Shown: positions 18,997-27,356 of the stretch, one piece after another | Layout: each line of letters opens with the position of its first letter | How positions within the stretch are numbered: position 1 is the stretch's first letter | Source: Allobosea sp. | GTDB taxonomy: Bacteria; Pseudomonadota; Alphaproteobacteria; Rhizobiales; Beijerinckiaceae | Reading direction: 5' to 3' | Length of the DNA: 64,000 nucleotides | NCBI RefSeq assembly: GCF_017308015.1 | Contig: NZ_JAFKFW010000028.1 | Coordinates: 1 to 64,000 of the forward strand | Program-made: the position numbers and the translations under genes | Notes under the pieces: model-generated | Databases searched by the model: none | The model's input: the letters and a program-made list of their open reading frames with translations, nothing else | Told to the model about the DNA's origin: nothing

Positions 18997-20065
18997 CGCT
19001 GTAGACCTCGAGCAGCGCGGCAACGGCCTCGTCCCAGCTCGGAAGCGTCACCTGCGGCATCGGCGGGGCGGCAAGCCGCTCCAGAACGGCCCGGGCGATG
19101 GCGTTCCCGTCGGCGGCCGGCGGCACCGTTGCCAGCCAGCCGAGGTCGGCTAGTTCGGCAAAGCCTGAATCATAGGTGGTCAGCACCTTGCGCCCGAGGC
19201 CGAGCGCTTCCATCACCGCAACGGGATGAGCCTCGTAGTCGCTCAGAAGCACGAACAGACCGCATGTCGCCAGGTGCCGGGCGAGCCCGATCCGGTCGCG
19301 CGGGTCCCAGGCGAAGATCCTGACCGCCTGGCCGAGGCCCGCCTGGTCCACCATCCGCTTCAGCTCGTGCTCGAACGGGCCGGCGCCGATGATGTCGAGC
19401 CGCGCATTCGGTCGCTGGCGCAGGATTTCCGGCATTGCGGCGATGACGCGGTGATGCCCCTTGTAGCGTTCGAGCCGCCCTAAGGAGATGATCAGGTTCG
19501 GGTTCTCCTGCACGGGCTCGGCCACGCCCTGGGGGAGCTCCGCTCCGTTGCGGATCATCCGGAAGCGGGTGGAGGGAATGGCCATGCCGTCGCTGAACCG
19601 GGTGACCTCCGATCGCGATACCCCGATCAGGGCATCCGCCCGACGTGCCAGCGGAGCGAGCAGCCGCCACTGGAACCGACGGATCGCATTTCGAAACGGC
19701 GAGGAATGGCCGCCGCTGTGGAAGGTGAGGACATAGGTCTGCCGCGACATCAGCGCCGCCAGCATCGCGAAGAGCGGCACGAACGTATGGTAGCCTTGGA
19801 CGTGGACCACATCCCAGCGCCTGCTCAAGATCGTCTTGAGGATGCCCGGCGCGATGTACCAGTCCCGCGATCGGGGCCAGGCCCGGACGCGGATCACTTC
19901 GATTCCTCCGGCGCTGTCGTGAGCAGGCAGGCGGCCCGAGCGATCCGTCGTCAGCACCATCACCTGGTGCCCAGCTTCGATCAGGCGCTGGGACACCTCG
20001 TGAATATGGGTCTCGATTCCGCCCATCTCCGGGAAGAAGCGAGCCCAGACCATCAGAATGTTCAT
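18980..20065 (-). CDS. Glycosyltransferase family 4
   Basis: A 361-residue GT-B enzyme. The N-terminus MNILMVWARFFPEMGGIETH has the glycine-rich acceptor-domain loop. The C-terminal domain has SLGRLERYKGHHRVIAAMPE and the EX7E motif EAHPVAVME followed by ALGLGRKVLTTYDSG. It would add one sugar to a lipid-linked acceptor at the cytoplasmic face. It overlaps the GT-C-like gene by 17 bases and follows the GT2 gene by 28 bases, so it is in the same transcription unit. Confidence 0.92.
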   Translation of the reverse strand: MNILMVWARFFPEMGGIETHIHEVSQRLIEAGHQVMVLTTDRSGRLPAHDSAGGIEVIRVRAWPRSRDWYIAPGILKTILSRRWDVVHVQGYHTFVPLFAMLAALMSRQTYVLTFHSGGHSSPFRNAIRRFQWRLLAPLARRADALIGVSRSEVTRFSDGMAIPSTRFRMIRNGAELPQGVAEPVQENPNLIISLGRLERYKGHHRVIAAMPEILRQRPNARLDIIGAGPFEHELKRMVDQAGLGQAVRIFAWDPRDRIGLARHLATCGLFVLLSDYEAHPVAVMEALGLGRKVLTTYDSGFAELADLGWLATVPPAADGNAIARAVLERLAAPPMPQVTLPSWDEAVAALLEVYSDAVRG

Positions 20066-20093
20066 GGCTGCGGCTCCGAGCTGCGAGGCTCCG

Positions 20094-20870
20094 TCAGCCC
20101 AGGCGCAGCGAGTGCTCGCGCAGGATCGTCTTCAGCACGCGCCAGCCGTCGGAGACCGCATGGAGATTGCTCACGCCGAAAATCCGGTTCGCCTCGAAGC
20201 TCGGTACTTCCGAGATCTTCAGCCGCGATCTCAGGGCGCGCACATTGAGATGCGTCTCGACTTCGAAGCCGTTGGTGGTCGGGCGCAACAGGTCGAGATG
20301 CCTGCGCCAGAAGGCGAGGTATCCGTAGCAGAGATCACTGAAATGGCTGCCGAACAGGAGGCGTACCAGCATGGTCAGCCCCCAATTGCCCGCCATCCGG
20401 ATCAGGGACATGTCGTCGGTGCCGCCGCCCTGGATGAAGCGCGAGCCCTTGACCATGTCAGCGCCGGCGATCAGCCCGCCGACGAAAAGGCTGATCTCTG
20501 CCGGGTCCATCGAGCCGTCGGCGTCGAGAATCACGATGATATCGCAGGTCGCCGCGTCGAACCCGGCCCGCAGCGCGGCGCCCTTCCCGGGTGTCTCGTC
20601 GAGGACGATCTTGACGCCGGGGTAGAGCTGTCTGGCAACTTCGACCGTCCGGTCGCTGGAACGGCCGTCGACAACGATCACCTCGTCGACCCAGGGCGGA
20701 ATGCGCGGAAGTACGAATGGCAGGTTGCGCTCTTCATTCAGCGTCGGGATGACAACGGAGACCGTCGGCAGGTTATCGAAACCGAAATGCAGGGCGACGC
20801 TCTTCTGTCGCGTGGCGCTTTCGGCGCCACGTTCAAAAGGGATTGCGGATTTTTCCACGAGAGCTGCCAT
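20094..20870 (-). CDS. Glycosyltransferase family 2, DPM1/UgtP-like
   Basis: A 258-residue GT-A enzyme with VSVVIPTLNEERNLPFVL, GKGAALRAGFDAATCDIIVI and the DXD motif LDADGSMDP. This is the short DPM1-like type that makes polyprenyl-phosphate sugars, although it lacks obvious C-terminal membrane helices. I start at ATG 20870 with GGAG seven bases upstream; a TTG at 20882 is less likely. It heads the unit that includes the GT-C-like protein, which fits donor synthesis for it. Confidence 0.88.
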   Translation of the reverse strand: MAALVEKSAIPFERGAESATRQKSVALHFGFDNLPTVSVVIPTLNEERNLPFVLPRIPPWVDEVIVVDGRSSDRTVEVARQLYPGVKIVLDETPGKGAALRAGFDAATCDIIVILDADGSMDPAEISLFVGGLIAGADMVKGSRFIQGGGTDDMSLIRMAGNWGLTMLVRLLFGSHFSDLCYGYLAFWRRHLDLLRPTTNGFEVETHLNVRALRSRLKISEVPSFEANRIFGVSNLHAVSDGWRVLKTILREHSLRLG

Positions 20871-20955
20871 GATACGCTCCAACTTTACTGAATAATTGCC
20901 GCATCATTCCGAGCGCGACCAAGAGGGGCCGCGCGAATACCAAGATTTCAGGCTG

Positions 20956-22278
20956 CTATTGGTTCGCGGCTGTCAGGCGCCCGCGATTGACGTCTATCCG
21001 GATGAGATCACCGGGTTTTACGATGGTGGCCGTTGTCGCCGATATGGTCCTCCAATAGGTTCCGCTCCGCCTGACGATCTCGAAATCCAGCGATGCTAAG
21101 GCTGCCGAATCCGGCTCGATTTCCGGGGCCAGCAAGGTCACGACCGCTTCCGAGGAATTCAGGGCCGCGGCTGCGTCGGCGCTTTCCTGCAAGCGCTGAG
21201 CAAGCAAGCGGTCGATCTCCATCTTCGTCTCCAGATCGAAGCGCGACTGATCGATCTGTGCCGATGCGACCCGCAGCTTGGCTTCGGTGACGAGACCCGC
21301 GGCCGCCAGCTTGCGCTCACGCGCGTCGCTCAATTGAACGCTGGCCTCGAGGAAGACGGGCCTGCCTATCGCGTTCCGGTCAGCCAGGAGCTTGAGCGCA
21401 CGCACCCGCTCCTCTCGCTGCTCCACTGCTGCATCCGAGGCCTCCAGGCGCTCGCGGGACAGCACGAGGGCTTCCTTCGCGGCCTCCATCCCAGCCTCCA
21501 GCGCCGCCTTGCGCTCGAGATAGGCTTGGCGGATATGCCTGCGCCCGGCGCCGACCTCGGCGATCAGCGCCGGGGAGAAATTCGCCAGCCCTTGCAGGCT
21601 CTCGGCATCGCCGAGCCCGTCCCGCTCGGCGCGCAGGAGCTGCGCTTCGATATGGAGGCGCTGGAAACGCTCTTTCGCCGCAGGCAGCTTGGCCTGTTCC
21701 TTCGCGTATTCGACGCGCGTCCAATTGTCGTCCGTACGGCGCAAGCCACCCGCAAGCGCAAGCACATGCAGGATGGACATGCCGTCCGTGTACTTGAACA
21801 TGCCCGGCTGGCGGACGGGACCGACGATCGACACCGCCGGGCGCTCGACCAGCGCCTGGGTCACACGCGCCGGGCGCGCGACCATCGCCTGGAAGGCGGT
21901 CGCAATCGCTTCGGCGACCATGGCTCCCGTTTGTCCTTCCGCCGGGACATTCCCGAGCAGCGGCACGGGAAGGGTTCCGTCCGGTTGGACGACGAATTCC
22001 CCGGTCAGATCCTGCCTCGGGTAGAAACTCTGGTCGGGGCGACCGACACGCTTGCGTGCCGCCCATTTGTCGTCGTCCTGCTCGACGCGCTCGAAGACGC
22101 TGATCCTGAGCCTGTCGCCGACGACGAGCGTCGTGCTGTCGGCCTGGTTCGGCGTTTCCGGCTGTGCAGTAGCGGTATCCTGGGCAATCGCGGCGGGAAA
22201 AAAACTGGCGTCGCATAACGTCACGGCGGCAAACGCCACGCCGGCGGCTATGAGACTGGGTCGGCAGAGCTGAGGCAT
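20956..22278 (-). CDS. Polysaccharide export protein, Wza/ExoF type
   Basis: A 440-residue protein with an N-terminal hydrophobic segment ending near FFPAAIAQD (likely signal peptide). A Poly_export domain follows (LVVGDRLRISVFERVEQ, then GEFVVQPDGTLPVPLLGNV) and an SLBB-like segment (VSIVGPVRQPGMFKYTDG). A long helical, coiled-coil-prone region of ~200 residues comes next, and a short beta domain (VKPGDLIRIDVNRG) closes it. This is the ExoF-like layout used to connect polymerisation with outer-membrane export. ATG 22278 has AGGGGGT upstream. It is divergent from the GH5 gene, and no Wzc-like co-polymerase gene is nearby. Confidence 0.85.
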   Translation of the reverse strand: MPQLCRPSLIAAGVAFAAVTLCDASFFPAAIAQDTATAQPETPNQADSTTLVVGDRLRISVFERVEQDDDKWAARKRVGRPDQSFYPRQDLTGEFVVQPDGTLPVPLLGNVPAEGQTGAMVAEAIATAFQAMVARPARVTQALVERPAVSIVGPVRQPGMFKYTDGMSILHVLALAGGLRRTDDNWTRVEYAKEQAKLPAAKERFQRLHIEAQLLRAERDGLGDAESLQGLANFSPALIAEVGAGRRHIRQAYLERKAALEAGMEAAKEALVLSRERLEASDAAVEQREERVRALKLLADRNAIGRPVFLEASVQLSDARERKLAAAGLVTEAKLRVASAQIDQSRFDLETKMEIDRLLAQRLQESADAAAALNSSEAVVTLLAPEIEPDSAALASLDFEIVRRSGTYWRTISATTATIVKPGDLIRIDVNRGRLTAANQ

Positions 22279-22295
22279 GGGCAACCCCCTGCATA

Positions 22296-22316
22296 ATATT
22301 AACGCAACGTTAATAT
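22296..22316. promoter_or_regulatory. 9-bp inverted repeat operator candidate
   Basis: ATATTAACG (22296-22304) and CGTTAATAT (22308-22316) are exact reverse complements with a 3-base spacer, giving a 21-base symmetric site in the divergent region between the export gene and the GH5 gene. It begins 18 bases upstream of the export start codon. The size and symmetry suit a dimeric repressor. The flanking 150 bases are AT-rich. Confidence 0.55.
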
Positions 22317-22459
22317 CGGGGCTCTGGGCTGTCAAAATATTTTTATATACGGTAACTGATATTTGCTTTTGAGTTGCCTGAAGGCCTGTCCGAGGATTAT
22401 CATCTGGCCGGAATGATTTACTTTTGTATCATGGTGGTATGTTACGAAAGGCATGTATT

Positions 22460-23692
22460 ATGTCGATCGAATTAAGTAATAAATTCTTTGACAAGAATGT
22501 AATTTCTGTATTCTATGTAAATATTAGAAAATTCATATTCGTTTTTATTGCAAGTTTTTTGGGATTAAATGTTATATCATTTAATTCTATAGCTAAAACT
22601 GAAGAGTTGGAATTTGTAAAAACATCGGGAGATAAGTTTTTAAGCAACGGAAAGGAATTTAGAATAGCCGGCGTAAGCAATCATTACCTTGCGTTTGGGA
22701 GCGAGCAGGAGGTAAGGGCTGTTCTTGATGACGCCGTTGCAATGGGCGCCAACGTGGTCAGGACGTTCCTGCAACCGGTTATTGGCTCGCTCGACGATAC
22801 GGTTCCAACGATCTGGGATTTCAAAAGCACGCAGGATGCGAGCAATCTGGGCGTGAAGGGGGCCTATCTCCTCTATTTCGACCCGGCCAGCAAGGGGATG
22901 GCGATCAATGCTGAGGGTTTCCGGAAAATCGATTTCGTGATCGCCGAGGCCTCGAAGCGTCATCTCAAACTTGTGATCTCCTTCCTCGATTTCTGGGCTT
23001 ACACGGGCGGCGCCCAACAGATGCGGGCCTGGTACGGCAGCACCGACAAGAACGCATTCTTCTTCACCGATCCGCGTACCAAGGCCGATTATCGGGCTTG
23101 GGTGTATTATGTCGTCAACCGCCGCAACGTGCTCACCGGACGCGTCTACAAGGACGATCCGACAATCATGGCGTGGGAGCTGATGAACGAGCCGAGCGCC
23201 AAGCCGGACGAGCTGCGCGAGCCCTGGATCGCCGAGATGGCTGCCTTCGTGAAGACCGTCGCGCCCAACCAGTTGCTGACTTCGGGGCACGCCAACATCA
23301 GGCAGAAGATGTCTGATATCCGCCTCAAGAATATCGATTACGGAACCTGGCATGGATATCCGATATTCTATAATCAGACGGTTGCTGAATTCCGCGATCA
23401 GATCGTCGAATACTGCGCGATTGCCAAAGCAGCGAACAAGCCTGCAATTTTAGGAGAATTCGGCTGGGCGCGGAGCAATCCCGACCAGGTGGCAGTCTAT
23501 GACAATTGGCTGAAGACCCTGGATGCTCAGGAGGGGTGTGCCGGCTGGATCGTTTGGCGGCTGGTGTCGCGACAGGACCATGGCCGTTTTCCCAAAGACG
23601 AGCATGACCAATTCGACATCCGCAACGATGGCTCGCCGATGTGGAACTTGATGCGCATGGCGACAGCGCGCACCTTGCGCAAATCGGAGTGA
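22460..23692 (+). CDS. Secreted glycoside hydrolase, GH5-like (cellulase/mannanase clan)
   Basis: 410 residues from ATG 22460, with GAAAGG nine bases upstream; alternatives are ATG 22439 or TTG 22424. A hydrophobic signal segment (IRKFIFVFIASFLGLNVISF) precedes the mature enzyme. The TIM-barrel shows WELMNEPS with acid/base Glu244 and PAILGEFGW with nucleophile Glu333, plus the GTWHGYP His region. The product would cut beta-linked glycans in the periplasm or outside, typical of hydrolases in exopolysaccharide loci. The first ~90 codons are strikingly AT-rich (TTA, ATA, AGA codons) and then become GC-rich near 22730, unlike any neighbour. Confidence 0.85.
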   Translation: MSIELSNKFFDKNVISVFYVNIRKFIFVFIASFLGLNVISFNSIAKTEELEFVKTSGDKFLSNGKEFRIAGVSNHYLAFGSEQEVRAVLDDAVAMGANVVRTFLQPVIGSLDDTVPTIWDFKSTQDASNLGVKGAYLLYFDPASKGMAINAEGFRKIDFVIAEASKRHLKLVISFLDFWAYTGGAQQMRAWYGSTDKNAFFFTDPRTKADYRAWVYYVVNRRNVLTGRVYKDDPTIMAWELMNEPSAKPDELREPWIAEMAAFVKTVAPNQLLTSGHANIRQKMSDIRLKNIDYGTWHGYPIFYNQTVAEFRDQIVEYCAIAKAANKPAILGEFGWARSNPDQVAVYDNWLKTLDAQEGCAGWIVWRLVSRQDHGRFPKDEHDQFDIRNDGSPMWNLMRMATARTLRKSE

Positions 23693-24049
23693 GCTGAGGC
23701 CAAAAGCCAGCGAGACTGCTCAAGCACCATTGCAGCTTCGAACAGAAGGATGCAGCGTCGCGGCACTGGTCCGGCCCGCTCATTTCGGCGTGGCTTTCGC
23801 GGTTTGCAGCGATCGAGCCGTGATCTTGGCGATGCCGGCGGGACGGGTGGGCCGCGCCGATGTCAGGAGAGAAACGGCGCCCAGGCTGATGGCCTCCATT
23901 GCTCCGCGCGCTCGATCCTGAAGGCCGGAGCCGTCGCGCAGGCGATCCACGCCACAACATCTCCTCAAAATGACCAGAGCGGCTTCAGCCTGAGACCGCA
24001 TTTCGGCTGTCCTATGGCTGCTCTTCGCCAACAGACAGGAGGATGCTCC
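23693..24049. other. Intergenic region, no gene supported
   Basis: About 357 bases between the GH5 stop and a small secreted-protein gene. Overlapping frames on both strands carry no recognisable content. The AGGAGG at 24037-24042 belongs to the next gene. No clear terminator hairpin was seen. Confidence 0.45.
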
Positions 24050-24412
24050 ATGCGAAAGGCCATGATCGCCATCGGTACCGCGCTGCTCGTCTCGGGCAGC
24101 GCCATGGCGCAAGCGCCGACTACGCCGACCCCGCCAGCTCAATCCGAGCCCTCCGACAACGGAAAGGCAGGGACGATCAAGTCGGTCAGCGTCATCGACA
24201 TGGATGCCTTGCCGGCGGCCGCCCAGGAGCAGGTGACGCAGCGGTCGAAGGCACAGCCAGCCGGTCAGATTCAACGAATCCAGGCCACGATCGAGAACGA
24301 GCCGAAGCTGAAATCAGCTCTTGCCACGAAGGGCTTCACCTCCCGTGACGTCGTGCTCGCCTCGCTCGACGATGACGGCGAACTGACCATCGTCGCCAAG
24401 CGGGCTTCGTAA
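24050..24412 (+). CDS. Small secreted protein of unknown function
   Basis: A 120-residue protein beginning with a classical signal peptide (MRKAMIAIGTALLVSGSAMA, cleavage likely after AMAQ). A proline-rich linker and a helical segment follow, with a conserved-looking ending GFTSRDVVLASLDDDGELTI. No domain is recognised. The start at 24050 has a strong AGGAGG. It is convergent with the phosphoesterase gene, with nine bases between stops. Confidence 0.7.
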   Translation: MRKAMIAIGTALLVSGSAMAQAPTTPTPPAQSEPSDNGKAGTIKSVSVIDMDALPAAAQEQVTQRSKAQPAGQIQRIQATIENEPKLKSALATKGFTSRDVVLASLDDDGELTIVAKRAS

Positions 24413-24421
24413 GTCGGCCGC

Positions 24422-25123
24422 TTAGCCCTCCCGGAGGATGCGGATGAGTTCCGCCTCGACTTCCGGGGGGTGGTCGAGCTTCTTGAGCTTCGCAACCGTC
24501 GTTTCGATCGGATAGTCGTAACTGCGGAGCTCGATGGCGCCATCCTGCCAGATTGCGTAGCTCGGCCGCGGCTTGCCGCGGCGCGGCTGGCCGATGCTGC
24601 CGGGATTGACGACCGTCTTGTTGCCGATCTCGCGGATGAAGGGCGTATGCGTGTGCCCGACGAGCAGGACGTCGGCATCGACGCTGTCCAGTTCGGCCGC
24701 CCAACCGTCCGCATCCGCCAGCAGATAGCCGTAATGCGGATCCGACGGGGTCGCATGCACGAGCTGGAAGCGCGTGCCGCCGCGCTCGACCCGGGCGGTC
24801 AGCGGCAAGTCGCGCAGATAAAGCTTCTGCTCGTCGCTCAGCTCGGCGGAGGTATGGCGGCGCGTCGCTTCGGCCATGGCACGGAAGGCGGGCGTCCAGC
24901 GGCTGTCGTCATCGAAGCCGACGGCGTGGTCGTGATTGCCCTGGATCGCGATATCGGCCCTATCGCGGAGGACTTCGACCACTTCCCGCGGCTGCGGCCC
25001 GAAATTGACCTGATCGCCAAGCACCCACAGCTCGTCGAAATTTTCGGAACGCGCTTCGTGCTCGAAGAACAGCTTGAGCGCATCGAGATTGCCGTGGATG
25101 TCGGAGATGATCGCGATTTTCAT
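24422..25123 (-). CDS. Metallophosphoesterase, YfcE/MJ0936-like
   Basis: A 233-residue calcineurin-like phosphoesterase with all metal-binding blocks: SDIHGN (residues 7-12), LGDQVN, GNHDH, the single His in LVHATPSDP, and VGHTHTP. These bind two metals and hydrolyse phosphodiesters or monoesters in the cytoplasm. Substrate cannot be predicted. The ATG at 25123 opens MKIAIISDIHGN. Monocistronic on the minus strand. Confidence 0.9.
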   Translation of the reverse strand: MKIAIISDIHGNLDALKLFFEHEARSENFDELWVLGDQVNFGPQPREVVEVLRDRADIAIQGNHDHAVGFDDDSRWTPAFRAMAEATRRHTSAELSDEQKLYLRDLPLTARVERGGTRFQLVHATPSDPHYGYLLADADGWAAELDSVDADVLLVGHTHTPFIREIGNKTVVNPGSIGQPRRGKPRPSYAIWQDGAIELRSYDYPIETTVAKLKKLDHPPEVEAELIRILREG

Positions 25124-25226
25124 GGAGCCGGCTCGTCAAGGCTGTTGCGGATCGTCCATGCCCGCAAGGACCATCCATCATCCCTGCTTAGGCTGGGCAG
25201 CTCGCGAACGCGAGCCTTCGCCGGGT

Positions 25227-25850
25227 TCAGACTGGAATCAACGTCGCGACTTGGCGGTCCGTCGGCCGCTCGCTTTCGGCGAGACCGGTGGCCACCCCGG
25301 CGCGATCAGCCGCGCTGCGGTTCTGGCTGAGCTTGCGCTTGCCTTCGAGCGACGCGATCGGCATGCGCAGGCCGACGATGCCGCGCAATTGCGCCTGGAT
25401 GAACTCGGCCGGCGCATCGGAGACGGCCCAGGGCGTGGCGCGCTCGCCCTCGTGCAGGTCGGTGAGCCGGGTTACCGCATCGAGCAGCCGGGCGGGGTCG
25501 TCGAAGAATTCGACCGGGCCGGAAGCGTGGACCGTCACGTAGTTCCAGGTTGGCACGACCTTGCCGGTCTCCTGCTTCACCGCATACCAGCTCGGCGTCA
25601 CATAGGCGTCCGGACCTGCGAAGATGGCGAGGCCATTGCCAACGGCAGGCACGCGCCATTGCGGGTTCGCCCTGGCGACATGGCCGTAGAGCACGCCATG
25701 CTCGCCCTCCCTTTCATCGATGAAGAGCGGGAGCGGCGTCGCCAGCGGACCTTCCGCTGTCGCGGTGATGAAGGTTGCCAGCCGTGCGGCGCGGATCGTC
25801 GCCAGCAGGCTCGTCCTGTCCTCGTCGCGAAAGGCCGGTGGGGTGTACAT
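25227..25850 (-). CDS. PaiB-type FMN-binding protein
   Basis: A 207-residue protein starting MYTPPAFRDED, with ATFITATAEGPLATPLPLFI and PTWNYVTVHASGPVEFFDDP, the PaiB family pattern. It has a split-barrel flavin-binding fold, named for a Bacillus regulator of sporulation and protease genes. I use ATG 25850; a longer frame to 26147 runs through the divergent gene. It lies back to back with a MocR-type regulator, suggesting regulation by it. Confidence 0.86.
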   Translation of the reverse strand: MYTPPAFRDEDRTSLLATIRAARLATFITATAEGPLATPLPLFIDEREGEHGVLYGHVARANPQWRVPAVGNGLAIFAGPDAYVTPSWYAVKQETGKVVPTWNYVTVHASGPVEFFDDPARLLDAVTRLTDLHEGERATPWAVSDAPAEFIQAQLRGIVGLRMPIASLEGKRKLSQNRSAADRAGVATGLAESERPTDRQVATLIPV

Positions 25851-25925
25851 GCGGGAACTCCTTGTGCGGCCGTCGTCATGCCCGCAATCTGGACCGATCG
25901 GAATATCCAGTTCCAGGGGTTTTGA

Positions 25926-27353
25926 GTGGTCCAGTTGGAAGAGCAGGGGATCGCACGCCGGATCATCGCCGCGATCAAGCGGCGCATCCATGGCGGGGAG
26001 TATCGCCCCGGCGACCGCCTGCCGTCGAGCCGGGCGCTCGCGGCCGAATGGGGCGTGTCGCGCACCACGGTCACGGCCGCCTATGCGCAGTTGATCGCGG
26101 AGGGCTATCTGCTCAATCGCCCCGGCGCGCGGGCCGTCGTTGCCCATGGCCTTGCCACGATGCCGGCCCCCAAGGTTGCCGCGCCCAAAGGCACGAGGGT
26201 CTTGTCCGATTTTGCCGAGCGTCTGCTGTCCTTGCCCGCGCCGGCCCGGTTCCAGACCTATCGCGTCGCTGATCTGCGCTATGGCGACCTGAGCGGCGCG
26301 GATTTTCCGATGCTGGCCTGGCGCCGTGCGCTCAACCGGGCGAGCCTGCGACGAGCCGAGCGATTGCGTTACAGCGACCCGCAGGGCTCAGCTCCGCTTC
26401 GCGAGGCCTTGCAGAGCTATCTGTGGCGGTCCCGCGGGATCAGTTGCGCGCCGGAGCAGATCGTCGTCGTCAACGGTTCGCAGCAGGGGCTCGATCTCTG
26501 CGCCCGGCTGCTGCTGAATCCCGGCGATCGCTTCATCATGGAAGATCCGGGCTATGTGCTGGCGCGGCATGCCTTCGCGGCCTCCGGTGGCGTGATCGTG
26601 CCCGTTGCCGTCGATCGCGAGGGCATCCCGACGGAGGGACTCCCGGTGGCGCGGCTGGCCTATGTCACGCCGTCCCATCAGTATCCGCTGGGCAGCGTAC
26701 TTTCGGCGGCAAGGCGGCGGAGCTTGCTCGACTGGGCTGCGAAAGCCGGGGCCGTGATCGTCGAGGACGATTATGACGGCGAATATCGGCATGGCGTCGC
26801 GCCGATCCCGCCTCTGCAGGCTTCTGCGCCCGACAGGGTCATCTATCTCGGCACCGTCTCGAAGACGCTCTCGCCGACATTACGATTAGGTTATCTTGTC
26901 GTGCCGTCTGATCTCGGCCATGCCTTCGCGGAGGCCAAGCGCCTGACCGACCGGCACACCCCCTTGCTGGAGCAGGAGGCCTTGGCCGAATTTCTGTCGA
27001 GCGGTGGCTACGAGCGCCATATCCGCAGCATCCGCCGGCGCAACGCGGAGCGCCGGGCGGCGCTGCTGCAAGCTCTGGCGGCCGAATGCGGCTCCCGCCT
27101 GACCGTGACCGGCGCGGATACGGGCCTTCATGTCGTCGCCTGGCTGAACGGCGTCCCGGCGGAGCGGGAGGCGGCCATCGTCGAGGCGGCTCGCGAGCTT
27201 GGGGTCGGCCTCTACCCGATCGGGCCACTCTACGCGTCGGGGATGGAGCGGCCGGCCGATGCCGGTTTCGTCATCGGCTACGCGGCGCACGAGGTCGAGG
27301 TGATCCGGCGCGGCGTCGCCGGGTTGGCCAAGGTGTTTGCGGCCGCAGGCTGA
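25926..27353 (+). CDS. MocR-type regulator (GntR winged helix + PLP aminotransferase domain)
   Basis: A 475-residue MocR/PdxR-family protein. The N-terminal ~75 residues are a GntR winged helix-turn-helix (RIHGGEYRPGDRLPSSRAL, then WGVSRTTVTAAYAQL). The rest is a fold-type I aminotransferase-like domain with the PLP-binding SKTLSPTLRLGYLV lysine. Such proteins sense PLP or amino-compounds. It starts with GTG at 25926 preceded by AGGGG. It is divergent from the PaiB-type gene, 75 bases away, which is its likely target. Confidence 0.9.
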   Translation: MVQLEEQGIARRIIAAIKRRIHGGEYRPGDRLPSSRALAAEWGVSRTTVTAAYAQLIAEGYLLNRPGARAVVAHGLATMPAPKVAAPKGTRVLSDFAERLLSLPAPARFQTYRVADLRYGDLSGADFPMLAWRRALNRASLRRAERLRYSDPQGSAPLREALQSYLWRSRGISCAPEQIVVVNGSQQGLDLCARLLLNPGDRFIMEDPGYVLARHAFAASGGVIVPVAVDREGIPTEGLPVARLAYVTPSHQYPLGSVLSAARRRSLLDWAAKAGAVIVEDDYDGEYRHGVAPIPPLQASAPDRVIYLGTVSKTLSPTLRLGYLVVPSDLGHAFAEAKRLTDRHTPLLEQEALAEFLSSGGYERHIRSIRRRNAERRAALLQALAAECGSRLTVTGADTGLHVVAWLNGVPAEREAAIVEAARELGVGLYPIGPLYASGMERPADAGFVIGYAAHEVEVIRRGVAGLAKVFAAAG

Positions 27354-27356
27354 CGG

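Noticed and set aside
16786-19323. 845-codon plus-strand frame
   Set aside because: Antisense to the GT-C-like and GT4 genes, which have coherent topology and motifs on the other strand.
9027-24412. Tandem att duplication of the tRNA 3' end as proof of an island
   Set aside because: I looked for a second copy of the tRNA 3' end down to the end of the polysaccharide locus and saw none, so the island idea stays unproven.
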